10,781 bases of DNA, from positions 1-10,781 of the forward strand of contig CAJOPO010000028.1 in NCBI GenBank assembly GCA_905236315.1. The letters run 5' to 3'. The notes under the pieces were generated by a model that had not been told where the DNA came from, did no database searches, and was given only the letters and a program-made list of their open reading frames with translations. Source of the DNA: an uncultured Treponema sp. GTDB taxonomy: Bacteria > Spirochaetota > Spirochaetia > Treponematales > Treponemataceae. Below are positions 1 to 6,627 of the stretch, one piece after another; position 1 is the stretch's first letter; each line of letters starts with the position of its first letter. Both the position numbers and the translations under genes were made by a program.

Positions 1-108
1 GATGGGCTTTGCAAAAAAAGATTCTATGAGTTTTAAGTTATTATCATTTGTTCCACATATACGGCGTAGTACCGAATTATTAGGAACAATAATAGTACAG
101 GTAGACAC
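1..108 (-). CDS. PhoH-family ATPase, N-terminal fragment (cut by window edge)
   Basis: An open frame of 36 codons begins at a GTG (108-106), has an in-frame TAA just upstream (120-118) and is still open at the left edge. The translation contains IVPNNSVLRRICGTNDNN followed by LKLIESFF. This resembles the N-terminal part of PhoH/YbeZ proteins, where a short beta strand precedes a conserved 'G.ND..LK.IE' helix ahead of the ATPase domain. The P-loop itself would lie outside the window. No clear Shine-Dalgarno sequence precedes the GTG. The gene starts only 19 bases after the SUMF1 gene's stop with no terminator between, so it is probably co-transcribed with it. The PhoH call rests on a short motif recalled from the family. 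A lineage-specific hypothetical protein is the alternative. Confidence 0.5.
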   Translation of the reverse strand, partial: MSTCTIIVPNNSVLRRICGTNDNNLKLIESFFAKPI

Positions 109-127
109 GTCTATAGTTTAAATAAAT

Positions 128-1042
128 TTAATCAGATAAGGGAAAATCTTCTTCCCTTTTCATTATTACAGGCAAAGAACGAACTATTCTAAATCCCAAG
201 TCAACTCCACGTATCTCTGGATTGCTACTTGCTCTATTAGAAACACGACAAAATACCTTATCGCTAGAAATAGAACCACCACGTCTTATTTTTTTTCCTG
301 TAATATTCATATCAGCTCCGATAGGATTATCTATATCAGACACTTTATAAGTACCATACCAATCCCAGCACCACTCCCAAACATTTCCACTCATATCATA
401 TAAACCAAGAGCATTTGGAAGAAGCATAGCAACATCCCTTGTTTCTCCTTCTAAAGAATCTACATTCCATCCTACCTCGGAAAGATTATCACTACCACTA
501 TACAATGTAGTTTCATTAAAGACTCCACCGTGAGCCGCATACTCCCATTCTGCTTCCGTAGGAAGTCTATATCCATCTACTGAAAAATCACAAACTATTG
601 TATTCCAGTGTGCTTTTAAGTCCTCACCATCTGTAATACGCGGTACATCTCCCCACAGTTCAGGATTCGTTTGTCCATCTAAACTATATGCTGGTGTCAA
701 CCCAGCCAATATACTTAAACGATTACAAAAAACTATAGCATCATACCAACTAACTTCCTCTACAGGACGATTTGGTGATTTAAAATGCGAATAATTAACT
801 CCCATAACACTCATATATTGTTCTTGTGTTACTTCAGTCTTTAACATATAAAAACCTTTTATATTTATATTCCTAACAGGTCTTTCATTCTTTTCATATA
901 AAGAACTTCCCATATTAAAGGAACCGCCTTCAACAGCAATTAAAGATTCATTTATTTTTGAAACAATAGTTTCTTGTCCAACAATGTAACTAGTCAATAA
1001 AGCAATTAAAACATGTGTAATAATAACCTTTTTTATATTCAC
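128..1042 (-). CDS. Exported SUMF1 (formylglycine-generating-enzyme fold) domain protein
   Basis: The protein has 304 residues from the GTG at 1042-1040. A Lys-containing start and hydrophobic stretch (about residues 5-22) look like a signal peptide or membrane anchor, so it should act outside the cytoplasm. The rest is one SUMF1 domain (about 35-295): VEGGSFNMGS, the PVEEVSWYDAIVFCN block, GYRLPTEAEWEYAA (157-170), GLYDMSGNVWEWCWDWYG (213-230), and the RRGGS...CR...GFRIV end (253-286). In true formylglycine-generating enzymes RGGS is followed by two cysteines five residues apart. Here the first position is Ser260 and only the second, Cys265, remains, so formylglycine synthesis is doubtful. 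A structural or ligand-binding role is more likely. The GTG start is chosen because GGAGG lies five bases upstream; an in-frame TTG at 1054 would put the initiator inside that site. The gene has its own strong promoter. Confidence 0.85.
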   Translation of the reverse strand: MNIKKVIITHVLIALLTSYIVGQETIVSKINESLIAVEGGSFNMGSSLYEKNERPVRNINIKGFYMLKTEVTQEQYMSVMGVNYSHFKSPNRPVEEVSWYDAIVFCNRLSILAGLTPAYSLDGQTNPELWGDVPRITDGEDLKAHWNTIVCDFSVDGYRLPTEAEWEYAAHGGVFNETTLYSGSDNLSEVGWNVDSLEGETRDVAMLLPNALGLYDMSGNVWEWCWDWYGTYKVSDIDNPIGADMNITGKKIRRGGSISSDKVFCRVSNRASSNPEIRGVDLGFRIVRSLPVIMKREEDFPLSD

Positions 1043-1047
1043 ATGAA

Positions 1048-1052
1048 CCTCC
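1048..1052 (-). promoter_or_regulatory. Shine-Dalgarno GGAGG that fixes the SUMF1 gene start
   Basis: GGAGG on the minus strand is followed by TTCAT and then GTG at 1042-1040, a five-base spacing. The longer frame would begin at TTG 1054-1052, which overlaps this site and so is unlikely to be the initiator. An ATG overlapping the GTG (1044-1042) is out of frame and meets TGA at once. Confidence 0.75.
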
Positions 1053-1069
1053 AAAACTGTTTATAAAAA

Positions 1070-1098
1070 ATTATATCACTATGTAAATAATATTTCAA
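1070..1098 (-). promoter_or_regulatory. Sigma-70-type promoter for the SUMF1 gene
   Basis: On the minus strand TTGAAA (1098-1093) is separated by exactly 17 bases from a consensus TATAAT (1075-1070). Transcription should begin near 1063, giving a leader of about 20 bases that contains the GGAGG ribosome site. It lies in the 66-base gap after the lipoprotein gene. The SUMF1 gene, and probably the PhoH-like gene behind it, can therefore be expressed independently of the genes to the right. Confidence 0.75.
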
Positions 1099-1108
1099 TG
1101 TTAGCTTT

Positions 1109-1930
1109 CTATTCGTAATCGCTTTGGCTAATCTTTACAGACCCCAATAAAAGTGGCTTACTATAAGAAAGAGTATAAGAAGAATCCCTTCCAACCGATA
1201 TAGCATACATATCAATATACCAAACACCACTTTCTGTTGACGAGCTAGAATAAGTAATATCAGCATCGCTAGAAGATGGAACTGGATTTGAACTATCTTT
1301 ACTACTAAAATTAAACCCATAAGAACTATTTATATACCTACGAGGCTTCACTATAGTTCCATTATATTTAAGTGCACTAGCAGCAGAATATGATTTTAAA
1401 ATAATATTTTCGCTGTCATTTCCTACACATATTGCAGCACCATAAGTACCTGTAGAATCTGTAGCTAAATCATTAAGTCTTATATATATATATCGATTTT
1501 TTGGAGAATCACCATTTTTAATTAAAGGAGAAAAAGTTCCTGTACTTATCTTTAAAGTCTTGTATCCACGTGTATCTATTATATTTTCTGCAGCACTAGA
1601 ATAGCTTGAACTTGAAGTAATAAGAGAACTAATTTGAGATTCTGCACTTATCATTGTATTATAATTATTATATATCTTATAATAAATCTCTGTTCCTAAA
1701 AAAACAAAATCTGATGAAGTATCAAAATATTTATAATTATCTCCTGTTGAAGAAGTTTCATTCGTAACACATGAAAAATAAAATGAAGTTGGGTCATCTG
1801 TAGAAGCATAAGTTGTGTGTCCATCAGAAAATGGAGCATCTAAATAATAATACGTATCTAGCCCACAGGACACACATAACAATAATGAAAAAATAATTAA
1901 CAATACTGCAAAATATATTCGCTTACTCAA
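1109..1930 (-). CDS. Serine/tyrosine-rich predicted lipoprotein, function unknown
   Basis: I do not recognise a family. The 273-residue product starts MSKR, then a hydrophobic stretch (about 5-20) ending LLLCVSC, with Cys22 as the likely lipidated residue. This is a relaxed lipobox of the kind common in spirochaetes. The mature part is unusually rich in serine (51 of 273 residues) and tyrosine (26), with runs such as TSSSSYSS and YSSSSTES. There is no further membrane segment, so an extracytoplasmic beta-rich protein anchored to a membrane is the best structural guess. The TTG start at 1930-1928 is preferred because GAAGG lies five bases upstream. A longer frame from TTG 1942 has no such site. 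The start overlaps the stop of the TPR gene by 8 bases, which implies coupled translation and a shared role. Confidence 0.75.
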   Translation of the reverse strand: MSKRIYFAVLLIIFSLLLCVSCGLDTYYYLDAPFSDGHTTYASTDDPTSFYFSCVTNETSSTGDNYKYFDTSSDFVFLGTEIYYKIYNNYNTMISAESQISSLITSSSSYSSAAENIIDTRGYKTLKISTGTFSPLIKNGDSPKNRYIYIRLNDLATDSTGTYGAAICVGNDSENIILKSYSAASALKYNGTIVKPRRYINSSYGFNFSSKDSSNPVPSSSDADITYSSSSTESGVWYIDMYAISVGRDSSYTLSYSKPLLLGSVKISQSDYE

Positions 1931-2615
1931 TTTTACCTTCAATTCGAAGTTGCAACAATCTACTTTGAGCTAAAGCTGTCCAGCTATCATAGGAATGTTC
2001 GTCAGCAAGTTTTTGATACGCACTTTCTGCCTCTGTATAATTTCCAGTTTGCTCATTTAAACGACCAATATTGAATAAAACATGAGTAATTAACAAATTA
2101 TCTTTATCTTCCGCCGCTTTCTTATAATACATTAAAGCATCTTCTATATTATTCAATTCTTCACAAACAGCAGCAGCCGAATTATAGCATATAGTTGACG
2201 TATAAGATTTTTCATCTATCTTAGCAGCCGAAAGCCAATAATCAAGAGCTACTGTATAATTTTTTTTATATGTTTCTATATCAGCAGCAAGCATATTAGC
2301 ACGCACTCCAGCCACATTTTTCTTTGTACAATATACAGATAATGCTTCTAACGTTTTATTTTGTCTTGTAAGTAAATCCTCATCTGATAGATTTGATATA
2401 TTATTTTTATACTCATATTCAATGGAATCTATTGCAGAAAGTGCCTTTTTTACTTGAGATTCCCTTATAGAAACAATAGCACAAATAGCAATAGCTATAA
2501 ATACAACTACCCCACTACAAATTATAATAGGCAATCTATTACGCATCATAAAACTTTCTACACGTTCTTCTCTATTAACTTTTGTTTCTTTTTCAACTGC
2601 TATTACATTTGACAT
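1923..2615 (-). CDS. Membrane-anchored tetratricopeptide-repeat (TPR) protein
   Basis: This 230-residue protein has a charged cytoplasmic N-terminus (1-26), one hydrophobic segment (about 27-50), then a helical domain with TPR-like repeats. The clearest runs are at about 104-136 (ADIETYKKNYTVALDYWLSA), 141-170 (NIEDALMYYKKAAE) and 175-207 (FNIGRLNEQTGNYTEAESAY). The topology is a single anchor with an external TPR domain, like the YfgM/BamD-type scaffold proteins of the envelope. Such domains bind partner proteins; no catalytic motif is visible. The ATG is preceded by TAGGAG nine bases upstream. The gene is first in its own transcription unit behind a near-consensus promoter, and its stop overlaps the start of the lipoprotein gene. 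That lipoprotein is a likely partner, but this is inferred only from position. Confidence 0.8.
   Translation of the reverse strand: MSNVIAVEKETKVNREERVESFMMRNRLPIIICSGVVVFIAIAICAIVSIRESQVKKALSAIDSIEYEYKNNISNLSDEDLLTRQNKTLEALSVYCTKKNVAGVRANMLAADIETYKKNYTVALDYWLSAAKIDEKSYTSTICYNSAAAVCEELNNIEDALMYYKKAAEDKDNLLITHVLFNIGRLNEQTGNYTEAESAYQKLADEHSYDSWTALAQSRLLQLRIEGKIE
1936..1940 (-). promoter_or_regulatory. Shine-Dalgarno GAAGG that fixes the lipoprotein start
   Basis: GAAGG is followed by TAAAA and then TTG at 1930-1928. The site lies inside the last codons of the TPR gene, and the TTG overlaps that gene's stop region (sequence TTGAGTAA on the minus strand). This favours the 1930 start over the in-frame TTG at 1942. 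Confidence 0.65.
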
Positions 2616-2649
2616 TATAAAAATCTCCTAGACCAATTCAAATATACCC

Positions 2650-2678
2650 ACTATATATAAAATAAAGGATTTTGTCAA
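2650..2678 (-). promoter_or_regulatory. Strong sigma-70-type promoter for the TPR-lipoprotein pair
   Basis: A perfect TTGACA (-35, 2678-2673) is followed after exactly 17 bases by TATAGT (-10, 2655-2650), one mismatch from consensus. Transcription should begin near 2643 and give a leader of about 28 bases carrying TAGGAG before the ATG at 2615. It lies in the 85-base gap after the regulator gene. No operator palindrome is evident over it. Confidence 0.75.
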
Positions 2679-2700
2679 AAGGTTAAAAGACATTGTATAT

Positions 2701-4203
2701 CTAGTAACCATCTTTTAAAGGTCTTTTTATCCCTAATTCCATAATAAGTTTTGAAACATAAGTTCTTTGAACTTTTAGAATCTTAGCAGTTTCCGTTTGA
2801 TTCCAATCAGTTTCTTTTAGTATCTGTTCTAAATATTGTTTTTTAAAAACATTTACAGCATTTTTTAAACTTCTATCAACTTTATTTGGCATTATATTAA
2901 GCTGGGGGCTTTCTATACTTTCATCTATATAGATATTAGAATCTTTAACATTTCTAATATCTATATTTTTTATAATTGGAGGCACTTCTCTTATACAAGC
3001 ACATTCAATTACATTACTTAATTCTCTTATATTATTTGGCCATGAATATAATTGTAATTTTTTCATTGCTGAAGAAGAAAAACCAGAAAACTTTTTTTGA
3101 TTTTCAACAGAATACTTTTCTAAAAAATACATAGAAAGAGCTTTTATATCTTCTTTACGTCTGCGCAATGGAGGTAGATTTATAGGAAGAACATTAATTC
3201 TGTAATATAAATCCTCCCTAAAAAGATGTTTTTTGACTAAATCTTCTATATCTGTATTAGAGGACGTAATTAGCCGAATATCAACAGGAATAAGTTCTGC
3301 AGTACCATTTCTATAAAACTTTTTTTGCTGCAAGATAGTCTGTAGTTTTCCTTGTATATGTAAAGGCATATCTGTAATAGAATCAATAAACAATGTCCCC
3401 TTCCATGCTTTTTCTATTGCATTAGGATACTTTCCAAATAATTCCTCTTCCAAAGAAGAATTATTTAATGCACACTTTATTTTTACAAGTGGATAAGAAG
3501 CTCTAGAACTTTTTGAATGTATATATTCTGCTAAAACTTCTTTTCCAGTTCCACTTTCACCAACTATTAATATTGGTGAACTTACAGAATACAGCCCTTC
3601 TACCATCTTTTTTATATCTTTCAAAACAGGGCTTTCTGCAATAAAAATAGAGGATGTCTTTTTGCTAATAACAGTTTGAAGTTCAGTTATGCGCTCCCCT
3701 GCTTGTAAATATAAAGCATAATTTTTGCAAACTATCCCTGCATATTCACCTAATATTTGTAAAAAAGCAGAATCAGATTTATTAAAACTTACATTATCTT
3801 TTTTATTTATAGCTTGAAGTACCCCAATACATTCATTTTCAAAATATATTGGGAAAATAATGGAATTATTAATTTCTATATTAAAATTATTACTCTTGAT
3901 TTTTTCATTAAAAACTATAATTTCAATATTTTTTGCAACAAATTCAATATATTCTTCTTTTTTATAAGACAAAAGAGATAATTTTTCGCCATCAGAATTT
4001 ATTAAAAATAAAGGAGTATAATAATTAAAAGAAGAATTAAAAGTAAAAAAAGCAGAATAACTACAATTTAAAATATGAGTTATACATTTCAATATAGAAA
4101 CATACAACTCATTTATATTTGAATAGCTACAAGTATCAAAAGGAATGTTTATTCTAATGAGCGCCTTTAAGCGCTCTATATCCATAGCACCTAAAGAGCT
4201 CAT
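2701..4203 (-). CDS. NtrC-class GAF-AAA+-Fis regulator lacking the GAFTGA loop
   Basis: The 500-residue protein has three parts: a GAF-like sensor domain (about 25-160), an AAA+ domain of the sigma-54 activator class (about 187-410) and a Fis-type helix-turn-helix (about 447-495, NQTETAKILKVQRTYVSKLI). Walker A is intact (GESGTGKE, 215-222), as are the arginine-finger region FREDLYYRINVLP (328-340), LRRRKEDI and the sensor II block WPNNIREL (388-395). Between LFG (255-257) and GTLF (269-272) only 11 residues remain where about 22 are usual, so the GAFTGA loop that contacts sigma-54 is gone. Walker B reads GTLFIDSI, with Ser in place of the catalytic Glu. It may bind ATP without hydrolysing it well, and probably controls sigma-70 promoters like Rhodobacter NtrC or TyrR. 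ATG 4203 has no clear ribosome site; ATG 4185 is an alternative start. The gap to rpsA is 19 bases. Confidence 0.88.
   Translation of the reverse strand: MSSLGAMDIERLKALIRINIPFDTCSYSNINELYVSILKCITHILNCSYSAFFTFNSSFNYYTPLFLINSDGEKLSLLSYKKEEYIEFVAKNIEIIVFNEKIKSNNFNIEINNSIIFPIYFENECIGVLQAINKKDNVSFNKSDSAFLQILGEYAGIVCKNYALYLQAGERITELQTVISKKTSSIFIAESPVLKDIKKMVEGLYSVSSPILIVGESGTGKEVLAEYIHSKSSRASYPLVKIKCALNNSSLEEELFGKYPNAIEKAWKGTLFIDSITDMPLHIQGKLQTILQQKKFYRNGTAELIPVDIRLITSSNTDIEDLVKKHLFREDLYYRINVLPINLPPLRRRKEDIKALSMYFLEKYSVENQKKFSGFSSSAMKKLQLYSWPNNIRELSNVIECACIREVPPIIKNIDIRNVKDSNIYIDESIESPQLNIMPNKVDRSLKNAVNVFKKQYLEQILKETDWNQTETAKILKVQRTYVSKLIMELGIKRPLKDGY
4159..4176 (-). repeat. GC-rich inverted repeat at the 5' end of the regulator gene
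   Basis: GAGCGC (4171-4176 read on the minus strand) and GCGCTC (4159-4164) form a perfect six-base stem with a six-base loop in otherwise AT-rich sequence. It codes for residues 10-15 (ERLKAL). There is no run of T after it, so it is not a standard terminator. It could influence translation of the regulator from the rpsA transcript, or be a coding coincidence. Confidence 0.4.
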
Positions 4204-4222
4204 TCAAACAAATCAGATTCGC

Positions 4223-5935
4223 TTATTTATTATGATTTTTAAGGCTATCACCTATTGTATAGGCTCCACCATCATCATTGCTAGAAGACATATATTGAGA
4301 AATCTCAGCGCGTTGCTGGGCTTTCTTATATTCTTTAACAGAGAAAGCAACCTTTTCTTTTTCAACATCTACAGCAACAACATAGACGTTTACTTTATCC
4401 CCAACATTATACTTCTTTACAGCTTCTTCAAATGGAGTATCTCTATCTTCACTCAAGTTGGCTTTGTTTACAAGACCTTCTATACCATTAGGAGCCTTTA
4501 CAAAAATACCGAAATCTGTAATGCTAGCAACTTCACCTTCTAAAGTGCTTCCTTGATGATATTCATTAGCAAAGGCTTTCCATGGATTATCAGTAAGTTG
4601 TTTTACACCTACTCTTAATCTATGACCTTCTACATCACATTCCAATACAACAACATCAAGTTCTTGGTCTTGCTTTACTTCGCTACCAGGATGTTTTACT
4701 TTCTTTGTCCAAGATAAATCTTCAGCAGCAAGGAAAGCATCAATTCCTTCTTCTAATTGTACAAAAGCACCACTATTAGTTACTTTTACAACTTTACCCT
4801 TTACTTTTGAACCAACAGGATAGCGTTCATTAATAGAATCCCATGGATTTGCAGTTACCTGCTTTAATCCTAAAGAAACTCTACCAGCTTGTATATCATA
4901 TCCTAGAATCATACATTGAACTTTATCACCTTCTTTTACCATATCAGAAGGTTTATTAATCTTTTTAGTCCAACTAAATTCAGAAATATGAGCAAGACCT
5001 TCAATGCCCTCTTCAAGTTCTATAAATGCACCAAAGTCAGTAAGTTTTGTTACCTTTCCATCAACAACATCATTTACATGATATTTATCTTCAAAGTGTA
5101 CCCATGGGTCTTCGGAAAAATGTTTTAAGGATAAATTAATTCGTTTTCCCTCTGGGTCTAAACGAATCACTTTTAATTCAATTTCCTGACCTTTCTTTAC
5201 AAAATCTTTAGGTCGTGTAACATGTCCCCAACTCATATCATTAATATGAAGAAGACCATCAAAGCCACCTAAATCTATAAATGCTCCAAAACTAGTAAAA
5301 GACTTAACAGTGCCTTTTACAACATCGCCTATCTTTGTTTCACTAAAGAACTTATCTCGATTTATATCTATCTGTTCTTCAAGATACTTGCGGCGATTAA
5401 CGACGACATTTCGTTTTCCATTAGAATATAATTTTTCTACATAGAAACGACCTTTCACCCCAATAAGTTTTTCTTCTTTTTCTACTTTTTGGCTATCAGC
5501 CTGACTTATTGGTAAGAAAGCCTTTATACCACCACCAAGATTTACCATATAGCCACCCTTTGTAGCAGCTTCTATAGTACCTTCTACTGACTTCTTTTCA
5601 TCATAAGCAGTTTTTAATTCTTCCCAAAGACGTTTCTCATCTGCCATAATCTTTGAAACTTCAGGCAATCCATCTCTTCCACTAGGATTCTTAAGAAAAA
5701 CCGTAATTTTATCACCTACAGCAGGAACTACATCACCAAACTCTGCTATACGGATTTGTCCGTCTCTTCCTGTTCCAATATCTACAAAGACGGTATCATC
5801 TCTAACTTCAACAACGGTTCCTTCAACGTTGCCACTCTCAACTGACTCCATTTGATTAATAGATGCTTCTAATTGTGTATGAATGTTATCGTTTGAGTCC
5901 TGAACGACATTCTTTTCCACTTCCTTCTGTTCCAT
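4223..5935 (-). CDS. rpsA: 30S ribosomal protein S1
   Basis: The product is 570 residues, close to the 557 of E. coli S1, with six S1 RNA-binding domains at about 35-98, 115-185, 202-272, 287-360, 372-447 and 460-537. The last four share the classic 'G.V....FGAF..L..G..GL.H' pattern (for example SFTSFGAFIDL and KLTDFGAFIEL) and the linker 'NPW'. The first two are more divergent, as in ribosome-anchoring domains of S1. It binds mRNA and the 30S subunit and helps start translation on leaders with structure or weak Shine-Dalgarno sites. The ATG is preceded by AAGGG, seven bases upstream and overlapping the cmk stop, so the two genes are coupled with a 10-base gap. The acidic N-terminus and short Asp/Ser/Asn-rich tail are normal variation. 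Confidence 0.96.
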   Translation of the reverse strand: MEQKEVEKNVVQDSNDNIHTQLEASINQMESVESGNVEGTVVEVRDDTVFVDIGTGRDGQIRIAEFGDVVPAVGDKITVFLKNPSGRDGLPEVSKIMADEKRLWEELKTAYDEKKSVEGTIEAATKGGYMVNLGGGIKAFLPISQADSQKVEKEEKLIGVKGRFYVEKLYSNGKRNVVVNRRKYLEEQIDINRDKFFSETKIGDVVKGTVKSFTSFGAFIDLGGFDGLLHINDMSWGHVTRPKDFVKKGQEIELKVIRLDPEGKRINLSLKHFSEDPWVHFEDKYHVNDVVDGKVTKLTDFGAFIELEEGIEGLAHISEFSWTKKINKPSDMVKEGDKVQCMILGYDIQAGRVSLGLKQVTANPWDSINERYPVGSKVKGKVVKVTNSGAFVQLEEGIDAFLAAEDLSWTKKVKHPGSEVKQDQELDVVVLECDVEGHRLRVGVKQLTDNPWKAFANEYHQGSTLEGEVASITDFGIFVKAPNGIEGLVNKANLSEDRDTPFEEAVKKYNVGDKVNVYVVAVDVEKEKVAFSVKEYKKAQQRAEISQYMSSSNDDGGAYTIGDSLKNHNK

Positions 5936-5945
5936 ACCAAAACCC

Positions 5946-6578
5946 TTAAGCGTTAATTTTTGTCTTTATTATCTCACAAACCTGCGTTATCGTCAAGTCT
6001 GAAGTATCAATATAAACGGCATCATCTGCTTTTTTTAATGAACCTTCTTTTTTATTTCTATCCATCTCATCTCTTTTTATTATTGCAGCCTTTATTTCTT
6101 CTAGTGAAAGATTACTTACACCTTGTTCAAAGCGGCGTTTTGCTTGAACATCTATACTAGCGTCTAAAAAGAATTTATATTCAGCAGAAGGAAATACAAC
6201 AGTTGTCATATCTCTTCCTTCACAGATAATATCCATTGATTTTACAATTTCTCGCATACGTTCATTAACAAGATGGCGCAGCTCAACAATAGAAGATACA
6301 CCACTAACAGCCGAATCAACTCTATCTTGGTGCAACAAATCATCAACATCAACACCATTTAAAATCAATCGTGCATTTTTATAATCAAGATGTTGTTTTT
6401 TAGCAAAGTCCAATACTGCACTAGGATTATCAAGTGGGATATTTGCATCTAGTAAAGCTAAAGTTAATGCCCTATAAAAACTACCACTATTCAAATAAGT
6501 AAGTCCTAATTCAGAAGCAAGTTTATGTGCGATTGTACTTTTTCCAGTTCCAGCAGGTCCATCTATAGCAACTACCAT
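5946..6578 (-). CDS. cmk: Cytidylate (CMP/dCMP) kinase
   Basis: Cmk transfers phosphate from ATP to CMP or dCMP in the cytoplasm, recycling nucleotides from RNA turnover. The 210-residue protein has the P-loop GPAGTGKS (7-14), the CMP-site block LNSGSFYRALT (29-39), EGRDMTTVVFP (120-130), the FFLDAS strand and the lid RDEMDRNKK (169-177). Compared with E. coli Cmk, Arg41, Arg131, Asp132, Arg181 and Asp185 have clear counterparts. Asp35 is replaced by Asn30 and Arg188 by Lys176, which may be lineage variation. The length is slightly shorter than the E. coli enzyme. The ATG follows AAGGAG by six bases. The gene begins 49 bases after rluB and is coupled to rpsA, the widespread cmk-rpsA pairing. 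Confidence 0.93.
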   Translation of the reverse strand: MVVAIDGPAGTGKSTIAHKLASELGLTYLNSGSFYRALTLALLDANIPLDNPSAVLDFAKKQHLDYKNARLILNGVDVDDLLHQDRVDSAVSGVSSIVELRHLVNERMREIVKSMDIICEGRDMTTVVFPSAEYKFFLDASIDVQAKRRFEQGVSNLSLEEIKAAIIKRDEMDRNKKEGSLKKADDAVYIDTSDLTITQVCEIIKTKINA

Positions 6579-6627
6579 ATAATTCTCCTTATTAAAAACA
6601 ACAGTTTATCTTTTAGCTCATTATGAT

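Noticed and set aside
128..1042. Functional formylglycine-generating enzyme (sulfatase activator)
   Set aside because: The first active-site cysteine is replaced by serine and no sulfatase gene is nearby; only the fold is supported.
1135..1320. Alternative minus-strand frame inside the lipoprotein gene
   Set aside because: It is embedded in a longer frame with signal peptide and ribosome site, and has no motif of its own.
2616..2700. Sigma-54 promoter (TGGCAC-N5-TTGC type) before the TPR gene
   Set aside because: No GG/GC pair at the -24/-12 spacing is present, whereas a near-perfect sigma-70-type promoter is.
3376..3441. Frameshift or sequencing error as the cause of the missing GAFTGA loop
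   Set aside because: The frame is continuous, both flanks align with the family in the same frame, and the Walker B Glu-to-Ser change lies outside the deleted part. A clean in-frame loss fits better.
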